From Lolium rigidum (Eukaryota; Streptophyta; Magnoliopsida; Poales; Poaceae), in the NCBI RefSeq assembly GCF_022539505.1, contig NC_061510.1, positions 38,899,047 to 38,963,046 on the forward strand: DNA of 64,000 nt, in the 5' to 3' direction. The notes beneath the pieces are model-generated. The model was not told where the DNA came from. It did not search any database and saw only the letters and a program-made list of their open reading frames with translations. The position numbers and the translations under genes were made by a program. Within the stretch, counting starts at the first letter, position 1. Each line of letters opens with the position of its first letter. Of this stretch, positions 45,972-58,379 are shown piece by piece.

Positions 45972-46752
45972 CGAATCAAAAGAATAGGCATCACAGTGTG
46001 TTTCTGATTTTTGGCCCCGTAGAAACCCGCTAACCATAGCTTTCACAAGAAAAATGAAGTCGATAGAGACATGTCTCCAACTTTCTTGGTGATAGTTGTT
46101 TGAATCATGATTTTAATATACGATTCTATGATTTTACGACTCAAATTGAGTGAATCAATTGTACGATTCTGATAGGTAGAATCTAAGATTTCACAATTTA
46201 GAATGTAAAGATTTTACGGTTTGTGATCGTACCATAGAGGTTTCGATCCGATTCAGAATAGTGATTCTGAATAGTGATTCTGACAACTTTACTTGGTGTG
46301 CATAGCAATCACACTGGTTGCTTAATTTGACATTATAGTGTAAGAAAAGGACATAAAGGTATTTTTATATTTTTAAATTTAATCAGTATATAAACTTTTA
46401 AGATATCTAAAAACGGGTTTTAGCTTAATCTTTATTTTAGATTAAAGGGAATCCCTGATTTCGTTAAAGAAACCGCGAGCTATAGAGTTCATCCAAACCG
46501 CATCAACCACCCAAGTTGTCAACAGTTTTTACTAGACTTCGAGGGGAAAAGAAGGAAACTGACTTACTTACAGTTCAAAAATAGTAATGGAAAAGGGATA
46601 GAGATTTGAGAACATCTATATTGGTTTAATCTTATGACTACAATTCAACCAGTGTTTATAGGTTCACTAGTAGCATATCTAATTAGTATGGTAACACAAA
46701 ATAAGTATGTTAATATTCGTATGATTATTCCAAACATGCAAATTGTTTCCCT
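45972..46752. other. Anonymous AT-rich region
   Basis: No supported gene. A stretch rich in GATTCT/ATTTTACGA words (about 46110-46290) is low-complexity and includes a short tandem TAGTGATTCTGA duplication near 46258-46282. Confidence 0.5.
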
Positions 46753-46777
46753 AAGCCGTTGCATACCCAATACTACC

Positions 46778-46808
<31 letters not shown>

Positions 46809-47108
46809 ACACACACACATGCATGAATCCCTAGTACACACGGGAAATTAAGTACATAAAGGATTGCATTAACCAGAAGTTATGTGATGCGTAAAATAAT
46901 CTAAATTAATAACTCATTTTCTACCATTAGTGAGGAAATTAAGCCGTTGCATACCCAATACTACCTCCCCCCCCCCCCCACACACACACACATGCATGAA
47001 TCCCTAGTACACACGGGAAATTAAGTACATAAAGGATTGCATTAACCAGACGTTATGTGATGCGTAAAATAATCTAAATAAATAACTCATTTTCTACCAT
47101 TAGTGAGG
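46753..47108 (+). repeat. 188-bp tandem duplication containing a compound (C)n(AC)n microsatellite
   Basis: Two copies begin AAGCCGTTGCATACCC at 46753 and 46941. The copies are nearly identical outside the microsatellite, which has a longer C-run and more AC units in the first copy. The second copy ends near 47108 at TAGTGAGGCAATCC. High similarity means the duplication is young. Confidence 0.9.
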
Positions 47109-47890
47109 CAATCCAAGAAACTACCAACGGGGGCGAGATGATTTTGTATTTTATGTTTCTAGGCCAGTCACACTTACTCGGTTCACTCTAGCAAAAAAGA
47201 AAGAAAAGACAATATATATCTATAATAGTTTTAAAAAAGAAATCATTCAAGTATAATATAATCTATAATTATTCATAAAAATAATAACATCAAAGTATTG
47301 GATAATTCATCGAATAGAAAAATATATAGATTCACCATCATAAATAAAAAATAATGATCATAATTGTGCAGGGTTAAAAGCACAAAGAGATACTACAAAC
47401 CCATCCATGGGATAAACTACTCCCTATTCGCAAGGAGAGTGGCACTACAACGATGGATTAAAAGAACAATTGTAGAACTTCTCCGGGAGGTATCATTTAC
47501 ATATCTCTTCAAGTTTGGTTGCCCTATGTGGCGGCATCAATAAATTGTGAAATAGATAAATTTGACTATAAGCACTGGACATGGAGGCATCACACAAAAG
47601 AAGGTGGCTATGCACTAAGAGAAGGAGCCAGAAATTTTTGTAGAGTCGCGTTCCAAAAAATGGACATAATCACATGGGTAATACATAATATTACCAAAAT
47701 AACAATGTGAAATAACTTGATCAAGTATCACATTGTATTATCTCACCAAATATGTTCGAAAAAAGCAAAACAAAACAATAGAATAGTTGGCAAGATGGAA
47801 GTATTGCAAGAACAACAAAAGATAACAGAGTAGGGAATAACAAGAATGCTTTACTCTTTCTCATTGCAATAAAAGCATGGAAGCATCAAC
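47109..47890. other. Anonymous AT-rich region
   Basis: I see no gene, repeat or element in this stretch that I can support. Only short open frames are present. Confidence 0.5.
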
Positions 47891-47897
47891 TGTGAAG

Positions 47898-48005
47898 ATA
47901 TATAGACGCTTGATTGATGCTAGAGAAAAAAATCATCGTCGATCTGTTCTGGACCACGAGTTCATCATCGTAGGACCACATTAAATGCAAAAAACAGTGT
48001 TTCTT
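47898..48005 (-). promoter_or_regulatory. Orphan copy of a UGT promoter without its gene
   Basis: The plus-strand sequence TATATAGACGCTTGATTGATG followed by GGACCACGAGTTCA, AGGACCACATTAAATGC and CAGTGTTTCTTA matches the UGT2 upstream region at 45653-45775 block by block, including the TATA box. No glycosyltransferase coding sequence follows it on the minus strand (left of 47898). It may be a relic of a lost fourth gene or of an unequal duplication that copied only the promoter. Confidence 0.7.
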
Positions 48006-48689
48006 ACTTTTCAAAACAGCTAATACTTCTCCACAGTGCTAGTATCTTAGCTAGTATCATGCACATTGGTCCCACAAAAATTCTGATGTGGTACGTAATT
48101 AAGGAGGAGAGATGAGACTAGAGTAACATAGGTGGACACCGTGGAACCTCCACCAATCAACACATACCATGGTTCCATTGCCCACCACATAGTCATATTC
48201 ATACTTGTAAAATAATATTTGTTTTTCAATGCAAGAATGATAAGTATAGTACTTTGCATATAATTTGGTAAAAATAATCAAATGACATGAGCAAGCGATG
48301 AACTTGCCTTTCTTGATTGCAAGATTATGCAGGCAAAAGCTTCGATGTGTGAGAACTCCGAATTCTAAAATACCATCATTGTCCGTTAAAGAATTGGCAA
48401 AGATGCTATAATGAATAGTATGAGATGCAATCGTCCCGAGCGTAACCTAACCCAGATGATTTAGGATTGGTGAGTTGTAAAGATTTCTTTAGAGTGTGTT
48501 GCACTTTTAGAATGGTTCTCAAACAAGGTTCTTATTAGGGTTTGGTTATATTGATATCATAAACAAGTGATACAATGCATCATAACAAGCATATACACAA
48601 AGGAATTGTGGTGGAATAACATGTAAAGAGTAGTTGTCAGTTTTAAATTCTGCAGGATATGGTTGATGATTACTTATATTATACTTAAA

Positions 48690-48930
48690 AAGAATAACTT
48701 TTGAAGAACATATTGATTAAGAAATAATAAGTATTTCAAATAAGAACTATGGGCTTCTATGGTTTGATTGACATTTGTACTTCAAAAGAATAACTTTTGA
48801 AGAACAGGTTAATTAAGAAATTATAAGTAATTTCAATAAAAACTATTTACTTACATGGTTTACTTGTGTAATTACTTCAAAAGGATAACTTTTGAAGAAT
48901 AAGTTAAATAAAGAACAAGTATTACTATAA
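48690..48930 (+). repeat. Three imperfect tandem repeats of about 95 bp
   Basis: The motif AGAATAACTTTTGAAGAACA recurs at 48691, 48787 and, as AGGATAACTTTTGAAGAATA, at 48882. Spacing is 96 and 95 bp, with related AT-rich sequence between copies. Function unknown; it may be part of an unidentified element. Confidence 0.7.
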
Positions 48931-48968
48931 ATAGGAGATAAGTGCTATTAGGGTTGACTAATAGGGAC

Positions 48969-50569
48969 TGATACGTCTCCAACGTATCGATAATTTCTTA
49001 TGATCCATGCCATATTATTGATGATACCTACATGTTTTATGCACACTTTATGTCATATTCGTGCATTTTCTGGAACTAACCTATTAACAAGATGCCGAAG
49101 AGCCGATTCTTTGTTCTAGCTGTTTTTGGTTTCGAAATCCTAGTAACGAAATATTCTCGGAATTGGACGAAATCAAGACCCAGGGTCCTATTTTGCCACG
49201 AAGCTTCCAGAAGACCGAAGAGGAGTCGAAGTGGGGCCACGAGGGGCCGCCACTATAGGGCGGCGCGGCCCGGGTCTTGGCCGCGCCGACACGTAGTGTG
49301 GGGCCCCGTGTGGCCCCCACGTTGCCCTTCCGCCTACTTAAAGCCTCCGTCGCGAAACCCACGATGCGAAGAACCACGATACGAAAAACCTTCCGGAGAC
49401 GCCGCCGCCGCCAATCCCATCTCGGGGGATTCGGAGATCTCCTCCGGCACCCTGCCGGAGAGGGGATTCATCTCCCGGAGGACTCTACACCGCCATGGTC
49501 GCCTCCGGAGTGATGAGTGAGTAGTTCACCCCCGGACTATGGGTCCATAGCAGTAGCTAGATGGTTGTCTTCTCCTCATTGTGCTTCATTGTTGGATCTT
49601 GTGAGCTGCCTAACATGATCAAGATCATCTATCCGTAATACTCTATGTTGTGTTTGTCGGGATCCGATGGATAGAGAATACCATGTTATGTTAATTATCA
49701 AGTTATTACATATGTGTTGTTTATGATCTTGCATGCTCTCCGTTATTAGTAGAGGCTCTGGCCAAGTTTTTGCTCTTACCTCCAAGAGGGAGTATTTATG
49801 CTCGATAGTGGGTTCATGCCTGCATTGACACACGGGACGAGTGACGTGAAAGTTCTAAGGTTGTGTTGTCGTTGTTGCCACTAGGGATAAAACATTGATG
49901 CTATGTCCGAGGATGTAGTTATTGATTACATTACGCACCATACTTAATGCAATTGTCCGTTTCTTTGCAACTTAATACTGGAAGGGGTTCGGACGATAAC
50001 TCTGAAGGTGGACTTTTTAGGCATAGATGCGGTTGGATGGCGGTCTATGTACTTTGTCGTAATGCCCAATTAAATCTCACTATACTTATCATGACATGTA
50101 TGTGCATTGTTATGCTCTCTCTATTTGTCAATTGCCCGACTGTAATTTGTTCACCCAACATGCTTTTATCTTATGGGAGAGACACCTCTAGTGAACTGTG
50201 GACCCCGGTCCATTCTTTAATACTCGAAATACAAATCTGCTGCAATACTTGTTTCTACTCGTTTTCTCCGCAAACAATCATCTTCCACACAATACGGTTA
50301 ATCCTTTGTTACAGACAAGCCGGTGAGATTGACAACCTCACTGTTTCGTTGGGGCAAAGTACTTTGGTTGTGTTGTGCGGGTTCCACGTTGGCGCCGGAA
50401 TCTCCGGTGTTGCGCCGCACTACATCCCGCCGCCATCAACCTTCAACGTGCTTCTTGGCTCCTCCCGGTTCGATAAACCTTGGTTTCTTTCTCGAGGGAA
50501 AACTTGCTGATGTGCGCATCATACCTTCCTCTTGGGGTTCCCAACGAACGTGTGAGTTACACGCCATCA
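48969..50569 (+). repeat. 5' LTR of the element at 48969
   Basis: The 1601-bp LTR has a GC-rich block (about 49200-49510) preceding a leader with CTACTTAAAG as TATA-like box (about 49333). It is almost the same as 54040-55641, with indels in T- and C-runs. Confidence 0.93.
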
Positions 50570-50805
50570 AGCTCTTTTTACGGCGCCGTTGCCGGGGAGA
50601 TCAAGACACGCTGCAAGGGGAGTCTCCACTTCTCAATCTCTTTACTTTGTTTTTGTCTTGCTTTATTTTATTTACTACTTTGTTTGCTGCATTATATCAA
50701 AACACAAAAAAATTAGTTGCTAGTTTTACTTTATTTACTGTCTTGTTTGCTATATCGAAAACACAAAAAAATTAGTTTACTTGCATTTACTTTACTTGAT
50801 TCATC

Positions 50806-51330
50806 ATGTTTCCTTTTAATTTTACCATAAAAAACATACCGGTAGGACGCGGGTCTATCATTGGGAGAAACAATATAGAAGAATTCTTCAGTCATGTTAG
50901 TACCGTTGAAGATTTTGAAGATAGACACTTGGTAGAACTTGCTCCTACTTATGAAATTGCTGCTGTCGCTTTAGTTCGCATGTTGGAAACTAAATTTGTT
51001 AATCTCAATCCTATAATCCAACACATGTTTCTTACACTTGGTGATTTGGAAGAGGGGGAAAATAAAGATTTTGTTTTAGAAACCCTTCTTAGAGAATTTG
51101 GTGGTCTAGCAAGAGAGGCTAGAAAGGTCTTCGCTAAATTTAATATGCTTGGTTCTCATACTAATTTTGTTAGTCTCCTTGAAAAAATGGACATGGATAG
51201 GATAAGGTACACTAATAATGCTAATGATGGTGGGGAGATCAAAGCACCAATACCATGTAAACTCCTAGCTATGAACGATGCGCTAGAAAATAACTATGCT
51301 TGGCTTGTTCCTCGAAAATTTGTTCGATGA
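50806..51330 (+). CDS. Unknown/gag-leader-like ORF of the non-autonomous element
   Basis: A 174-residue frame starts at ATG 50806 (MFPFNFTIKNIPVGRGSIIG). It is mostly helical with acidic and hydrophobic stretches (VEDFEDRHLVELAPTYEIAAVAL; HMFLTLGDLEEGENKDFVLETLL; LLEKMDMDRIRY). No zinc knuckle, protease or polymerase motif is seen. The position behind the primer site suggests a gag-like or RNA-binding role, but the family is unknown to me. It does not resemble the 250-residue ORF that occupies the same place in the outer nest element. The frame closes shortly after a break (ARKFVR), and reading in another frame continues briefly, so it may be truncated. Confidence 0.5.
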   Translation: MFPFNFTIKNIPVGRGSIIGRNNIEEFFSHVSTVEDFEDRHLVELAPTYEIAAVALVRMLETKFVNLNPIIQHMFLTLGDLEEGENKDFVLETLLREFGGLAREARKVFAKFNMLGSHTNFVSLLEKMDMDRIRYTNNANDGGEIKAPIPCKLLAMNDALENNYAWLVPRKFVR

Positions 51331-54039
51331 GAGTAGCAAGCCCAAGACTAATGAGAAGGGAGACGCTGAAACTTATGTATCCAATATACTATGCATGGTT
51401 GAGAAAACTCCAAACCCCGCTGTAGATGCACCACCCTTTGATAACACTTGAGTTACACTTTCGCGCCTAGCCGAAAGGCGTTAAAGAAAAGCGCTTATGG
51501 GAGACAACCCATGTTTTTACTACAGTATTTTTGTTTTACATTTGAGTCTTGGAAGTTGTTTACTACTGTAGCAACCTCTCCTTATCTTAGTTTTATGTTT
51601 TGTTGTGCCAAGTAAAGTCTTTGATAGTAAAGTAAGTACTAGATTTGGATTACTGCGCAGTTCCAGATTTCTTTGCTGTCACGAATCTGGGTCTACCTCC
51701 CTGTAGGTAGCTCAGAAAATTAAGCCAATTTACGTGCATGATACTCAGATATGTACGCAACTTTCATTCAATTTGGGCATTTTCATTTTAGCAAGTCTGG
51801 TGGCCTAATAAAATCCATCTTTACGGATTGTTCTGTTTTGACAGATTCTGCCTTTTATTTTGCATTGCCTCTTTTGCTATGTTGGATGAATTTCTTTGAT
51901 CCATTAATGTCCGAGTAGCTTTATGCAATGTCCAGAAGTGTTAAGAATGATTGTGTCACCTCTGAACATGTTAATTTTTATTGTGCACTAACCCTCTAAT
52001 GAGTTGTTTCGAGTTTGGTGTGGAGGAAGTTTTCAAGGATCAAGAGAGGAGTATGATACAATATGATCAAGGAGAGTGAAAGCTCTAAGCTTGGGGATGC
52101 CTCGGTGGTTCACCCCTGCATATTCTAAGAAGACTCAAGCGTCTAATCTTGGGGATTCCCAAGGCATCCCCTTCTTCATCGACAACATTATCAAGTTCCT
52201 CCCCTGAAACTATATTTTTATTCCGTCACATCTTATGCACTTTGCTTGGAGCGTCTGTTTGTTTTTGTTTTTTGTTTTGTTTGAATAAAATGGATCCTAG
52301 CATTCACTTTGTGGGAGAGAGACACGCTCCGCTGTAGCATATGGACAAGTATGTCCTTAGGCTTTACTCATAGTATTCATGGCGAAGTTTCTTCTTCGTT
52401 AAATTGTTATATGGTTGAAATTGGAAAATACTACATGTAGTAATTCTAAAATGTCTTGGATAATTTGATACTTGGCAATTGTTGTGCTCATGTTTAAGCT
52501 CTTGCATCATATACTTTGCACCCATTAATGAAGAAACACTTAGAGCTTGCTAATTTGGTTTGCATATTTGGTTTCTCTAGAGTCTAGATAATATCTAGTA
52601 TTGAGTTTTGAACAACAAGGAAGACGGTGTAGAGTCTTATAATGTTTACAATATGTCTTTTATGTGAGTTTTGCTGCACCGTTCATCCTTGTGTTTGTTT
52701 CAAATAACCTTGCTAGCCTAAACCTTGTATCGAGAGGGAATACTTCTCATGCATCCAAAATCCTTGAGCCAACCACTATGCCATTTGTGTCCACCATACC
52801 TACCTACTACATGGTATTTATCCGCCATTCCAAAGTAAATTGCTTGAGTGCTACCTTTAAAATTCCATCATTCACCTTTACAATATATAGCTCATGGGAC
52901 AAATAGCTTAAAAACTATTGTGGTATTGAATATGTACTTATGCACTTTATCTCTTATTAAGTTGCTTGTTGTGCGATAACCATGCTTACGGGGACGCCAT
53001 CAACTATTCTTTGTTGAATATCATGTGAGTTTCTATGCATGTCCGTCTTGTCCGAAGTAAGAGAGATCTACCACCTTAATGGTTGGAGCATGCATATTGT
53101 TAGAGAAGAACATTGGGCCGCTAACTAAAGCCATGATTCATGGTGGAAGTTTCAGTTTTGGACATATATCCTCAATCTCATATGAGAATAATAATTTTTG
53201 CCACATGCTTATGCATTAAAGAGGAGTCCATTATCTGTTGTCCATGTTGTCCCGGTATGGATGTCTAAGTTGAGAATAATCAAAAGCGAGAAATCCAAAA
53301 TGCGAGCTTTCTCCTTAGACCTTTGTACGAGGCGACATGGAGGTACCCCATTGTGACACTTGGTTAAAACATGTGTATTGCAAAGATCCGGTAGTCCAAG
53401 CTAATTAGGACAAGGTGCGGGCACTATTAGTATACTATGCATGAGACTTGCAACTTGTAAGATATAATTTTCATAACTCATATGCTTTATTACTACCGTT
53501 GACAAAATTGTTTCATGTTTTCAAAATAAAAGTTCTAGCACAAATATAGCAATCGATGCTTTCCTCTTTGAAGGACCATTCTTTTTACTTTTATGTTGAG
53601 TCAGTTCACCTATCTCTCTCCACCTCAAGAAGCAAACACTTGTGTGAACTGTGCATTGATTCCTACATACTTGCATATTGTACTTGTTATATTACTCTAT
53701 GTTGACAATTATCCATGAGATATACATGTTACAAGTTGAAAGCAACCGCTGAAACTTAATCTTCTTTTGTGTTGCTTCAATACCTTTACTTTGATTTATT
53801 GCTTTATGAGTTAACTTTTATGCAAGACTTATTGATGCTTGTCTTGAAGTACTATTCATGAAAAGTCTTTGCTTTATGATTCACTTGTTTACTCATGTCA
53901 TTACTATTGTTTTGATCGCTGCATTCATTACATATGTTTACAAATAGTATGATCAAGGTTATGATGGCATGTCACTTCAGAAATTATCTTTGTTATCGTT
54001 TTACTGCTCGGGACGAGCAGGAACTAAGCTTGGGGATGC
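51331..54039 (+). mobile_element. Internal non-coding region of the element at 48969
   Basis: About 2.7 kb without a substantial ORF. The part at 51480-51900 resembles the reverse strand of about 10440-10880 plus 23202-23210 in the nest. The end holds GGGACGAGCAGGAACTAAGC and the polypurine tract. Confidence 0.75.
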
Positions 54040-55641
54040 TGATACGTCTCCAACGTATCGATAATTTCTTATGATCCATGCCATATTATTGATGATACCT
54101 ACATGTTTTATGCACACTTTATGTCATATTCGTGCATTTTCTGGAACTAACCTATTAACAATATGCCGAAGAGCCGATTCTGTTGTTTTCTGTTGTTTTT
54201 TGTTTCAGAAATCCTAGTAACGAAATATTCTCGGAATTGGACGAAATCAAGACCCAGGGTCCTATTTTTCCACGAAGCTTCCAGAAGACCGAAGAGGAGT
54301 CGAAGTGGGGCCACGAGGGGCCGCCACTATAGGGCGGCGCGGCCCAGGTCTTGGCCGCGCCGACCTGTAGTGTGGGGCCCCCGTGTGGCCCCCCCGTTGC
54401 CCTTCCGCCTACTTAAAGCCTCCGTCGCGAAACCCACGATGCGAAGAACCACGATACGGAAAACCTTCCGGAGACGCCGCCGCCGCCAATCCCATCTCGG
54501 GGATTACGGAGATCTCCTCCGGCACCCTGCCGAAGAGGGGATTCATCTCCCGGAGGACTCTACACCGCCATGGTCGCCTGCGGAGTGATGAGTGAGTAGT
54601 TCACCCCTGGACTATGGGTCCATAGCGGTAGCTAGATGGTTGTCTTCTCCTCATTGTGCTTCATTGTTGGATCTTGTGAGCTGCCTAACATGATCAAGAT
54701 CATCTATCTATAATACTCTATGTTGTGTTTGTCGGGATCCGATGGATAGAGAATACCATGTTATGTTAATTATCAAGTTATTACATATGTGTTGTTTATG
54801 ATCTTGCATGCTCTCCATTATTAGTAGAGGCTCCGGCCAAGTTTTTGCTCTTAACTCCAAGAGGGAGTATTTATACTCGATAGTGGGTTCATGCTGCATT
54901 GACACCAGGACGAGTGACGAAAGTTCTAAGATTGTGTTGTGCTGTTGCCACTAGGGATAAAACATTGATGCTATGTCCGAGGATGTAGTTATTGATTACA
55001 TTACGCACCATACTTAATGCAATTGTCTCGTTGCTTTGCAACTTAATACTGGAAGGGGTTCGGACGATAACTTTGAAGGTGGACTTTTTAGGCATAGATG
55101 CGGTTGGATGGCGGTCTATGTACTTTGTCGTAATGCCCAATTAAATCTCACTATACTTATCATGACATGTATGTGCATTGTTATGCTCTCTCTATTTGTC
55201 AATTGCCCGATTGTAATTTGTTCACCCAACATGCTTTTATCTTATGGGAGAGACACCTCTAGTGAACTATGGACCCCGGTCCATTCTTTAATACTTGAAA
55301 TACAAATCTGCTTGCAATACTTGTTTCTCTCGTTTTCTCTCGCAAACAATCATCTTCCACACAATACGGTTAATCCTTTGTTACGACAAGCTGGTGAGAT
55401 TGACAACCTCAACTTGTTTCATTGGGGCAAAGTACTTTGGTTGTGTTGTGCGGGTTCCACGTTGGCGCCGGAATCTCCGGTGTTGCGCCGCACTACATCC
55501 CGCCGCCATCAACCTTCAACGTGCTTCTTGGCTCCTCCTGGTTCGATAAACCTTGGTTTCTTTCTGAGGGAAAACTTGCTACTGTGCGCATCATACCTTC
55601 CTCTTGGGGTTCCCAACGAACGTGTGAGTTACACGCCATCA
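54040..55641 (+). repeat. 3' LTR of the element at 48969
   Basis: The 1602-bp copy ends ACACGCCATCA directly before the second GGGAC. Confidence 0.93.
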
Positions 55642-55646
55642 GGGAC

Positions 55647-57437
55647 TAGTTGGTTCTTAAGTAGAATTGATCTATATGTAGCAAGTATTAGTAGGTTTAT
55701 TATTATGGTTTATCCTAGACATCATATCAAAGGATGGTTCAAGGTGGTACTATGAGTTGGGGTTTCTATAACTTCTCATTTGCTATACTATGTAACACAA
55801 TGATGGACTTCTAATCTAGAGGGGTTATGATCTTTAAGTAGGATTTAGTTGGATAGGAGCATGTGTTGTGAATTGCTACACAAGATTGGTGTTAGGGTTC
55901 ATCATTATGATTCTACTAGGGTAATGATGGTTGGTTTCAATGGTGTGGTATATAGGAGTGGTGATTAATGGGGTTCAAATAAGAGTAACAAATTAGGGTT
56001 TGCATCTAGGTGGCACTATTGGATCATGTAGAGATTAATCAAAAATATAAAGACATGAAATAATAACTTCATGTGAATTGCCCTAGTTTTATTTTAGTAA
56101 ATCATGATCATGCATTCATTTGTTTCTTACTAGGGTTCTATAGGTGTAGGTGAAGCTTATATGATCATATGGGCTAAACCCCTAGGGTTTTAGGATTGCA
56201 ACTAATTTACGGTGATCACATGAAATAATGAGATCAAGGTCTTACTTATATTGAAACTAGGGTTTCTAAATTATGATACAATTCCTAAAATGTTAACTGG
56301 CAATATAGTTGTGGTTACTAATTACTTTGAAGCAAAAGTAATAATGGTATTAGCATTTTATTAATTTTATTAATAGAATTGACTACAGAAGGTTGAAGTC
56401 CTTGCTTTGCCAATGTTTTGTTTGAGTTCGTTTTGTAGTAGCCGGAGACAACTCTTGCACCTCTATCATATATTATTCAACTGCTATGATATAATCATGG
56501 AAAACTATTTAATTCATTTGGTTGTAGCTACAGACGGGTCGTTCCGTCTCGCCCACCTCACCAGAAGAAATAGTCAACGCCCCGCCGCGAGTAGGTTGTC
56601 GCCGCCGTGAAGCGCTACTGCCGCCACAAACCTGCCGCCGCATGCTCCGGCACCTGCTGCCCGCAGACTCCCGCGCGCTTCCGCCGCTTCTCCTCCACCC
56701 GAACCTTCTCTTCTCTGCGCGCACCTCCGCCTCTTTCGGCTCCCTCCCGCTGCGTCGCTAGCTAGGTCATGCACAGCTCCAAGGACCTCCACCATGGTTG
56801 ACAAAGCTCTATCTGGTTCGACTTGTGCCTCCATGTCCGACTCGATCCATGGAGCCTCCGTGTGCTCCTTTTCCAACTTGGAGCTCCACCACCGATCGGA
56901 GTTGTTCGGCTTAACACGATTTAGCGGCACCGGACCTCTGGCATGGTAGATTGTTCGTGACAAACTCGAGTCGGACATGGCAGCACCTCCATGAATGTGG
57001 GGAAGGCCAACGTTTGGGGATTTTTTTTGTCGATGTTACCTAGCACATTGCGATTTGTTATATGTGTACATAGTTTTTGGTGTGTTAGTATGGGCAAAGT
57101 GGTGCAACGATTTTGGTACGTATACTGCAGAGAAAGTGTGACAAGGCTACATACATGTTCCTATATATTGTTGGATAAGTTAGGAAAATATGTTAGATAC
57201 ACTGCATTGAAATGTTGCAAAACGATGTAACATTTAAAAGTATTACATACGGAGAGAAAAAAGTGACATTCATAATTATTCTGTACCATCGGCGGATTTG
57301 TTTTGCACCATATAATTTCACGACTTGACAGAATATAGAAAATAAAATATTGAGCACAAATATTACATACTCTAAAAAAATAAAAATATTGATGCATATA
57401 AACTGTTTTTGTACCATAATCAGACAATCACACACTT
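55647..57437. other. Anonymous region; GC-rich island near 56570-56980
   Basis: No supported gene. AT-rich sequence rich in TAGGGTT words to about 56500 continues the sequence left of the retrotransposon. A GC-rich island follows; it has a 39-codon frame (56642-56761, MLRHLLPADSRALPPLL) that resembles an organelle-targeting leader and may be a gene fragment, but nothing follows it. Confidence 0.4.
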
Positions 57438-58267
57438 AAGAGCATGGGAGGCTAAAAGAGCGCCCCGCGAGAGGAACCGCTCCCACGAAACAGGAACCGC
57501 TCCGACGGGGCGATCTGCCGGCAAACTACATCGGCCAGCCGCCGGTCCCTGCCTCCTCCGTCAACCGTTCCGGCGACGGGAGGGGGTGGGGACCCCGGAG
57601 TATCGGCTCCGGCCAGTAGGTATTGGCAAGTGTTTTCTTGGGGTGCCGTTCTATGGAGAAGATTGCGTCGCGTCGGAATAATTTGCCTCTGCTCTTTCTC
57701 CATCTCGGCGTCGTTCTAACCGGTGACGTCGGAGGGCAGGTGGCCTGGTCTTCTTGCCGGTCTTCGGATCTGGTAAGATTCGTATCTGGCGGTTGGCGTT
57801 CGGCACTCTCGCGGGTGACGGTTGTGTTGGTTGCTGCAGTTATGTCTGGCGTCTTGCAGTTGGGTGTGAGGATGATGGCAGGCGGCAGCGTTTGTCTTCT
57901 TCGGCGAGTCTGGAGATGATGACGGTGTTGGGATCTGGTGACCATGGGGAAGATCCTCGGCCGACGTGCCACAAAGTCTCGGGCTCGTCCTCTGCGACGA
58001 CCCAGTTCATCGGCTCAAAAAACATCATTGAATGCGATGATGCTCTCCCAGATCTAGGTGTGGTGGTTGTTCGCCTTTTTTCCAGCGCTACCATGGTGGC
58101 ATTGGAGGAAGATGGACGATGTTTCGGCGAGGCACAGTTTTCTCCAAGGGTGAACTTGTAGTTTTACTTCTTGTGAGTTTTCTTGTGCAAAGTTGCTTGA
58201 TGCAAATGTTTGTCTTGTGTGGTGACCATTATATGGTTACATAAAAAAAAAAAGAGCATGGGAGGCT
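57438..58267 (+). mobile_element. 0.8-kb poly(A) retroposon with 16-bp target-site duplication
   Basis: The direct repeat AAGAGCATGGGAGGCT lies at 57438-57453 and 58252-58267. The 798-bp unit between them has a GC-rich beginning and ends ATGGTTACAT plus an A-run (58243-58251). These are LINE-mediated retroposition marks. Open frames inside are not recognised. Size and layout are like those of the retroposon at 42108-42932, but I cannot align the two confidently by eye. Confidence 0.87.
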
Positions 58268-58379
58268 GATGGTTTGCCAGCTACAGCCGCGCTCGCCTAT
58301 AATCATGGTACCGACTGTCAAAAGAAATTACAGATAAAGACTGAGATATTCCTCGTTCATACAGCCATACACTGCACGT

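Larger units (their letters stand above)
48969..55641 (+). mobile_element. Complete non-autonomous Gypsy (Athila-like) LTR retrotransposon
   Basis: The 6673-bp element has 1.6-kb LTRs (48969-50569 and 54040-55641) beginning TGATACGTCTCC and ending ACGCCATCA. The target duplication GGGAC is exact (48964-48968, 55642-55646). The primer site (CGGCGCCGTTGCCGGGGAG, near 50580-50600) is a one-base variant of the tRNA-Asp site. The polypurine tract AAGCTTGGGGATGC adjoins the right LTR. The 3.5-kb internal region has one 174-codon ORF and no protease, RT or integrase, so it depends on an autonomous relative. The internal 3' part is related to the outer element of the nest, whereas the LTR's last part is different. 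The LTRs differ at scattered sites. Confidence 0.94.

Noticed and set aside
46770..46800. Long C-run as a structural G-quadruplex element
   Set aside because: Simple microsatellite with likely length errors; no context supports a function.
48690..48930. CRISPR-like regular spacing
   Set aside because: A eukaryotic genome, repeats imperfect, intervals are themselves similar, and no cas genes.
56642..56761. 39-codon frame resembling an organelle-targeting leader
   Set aside because: No downstream exon or domain is visible; it may be a gene fragment but cannot be supported as a gene.
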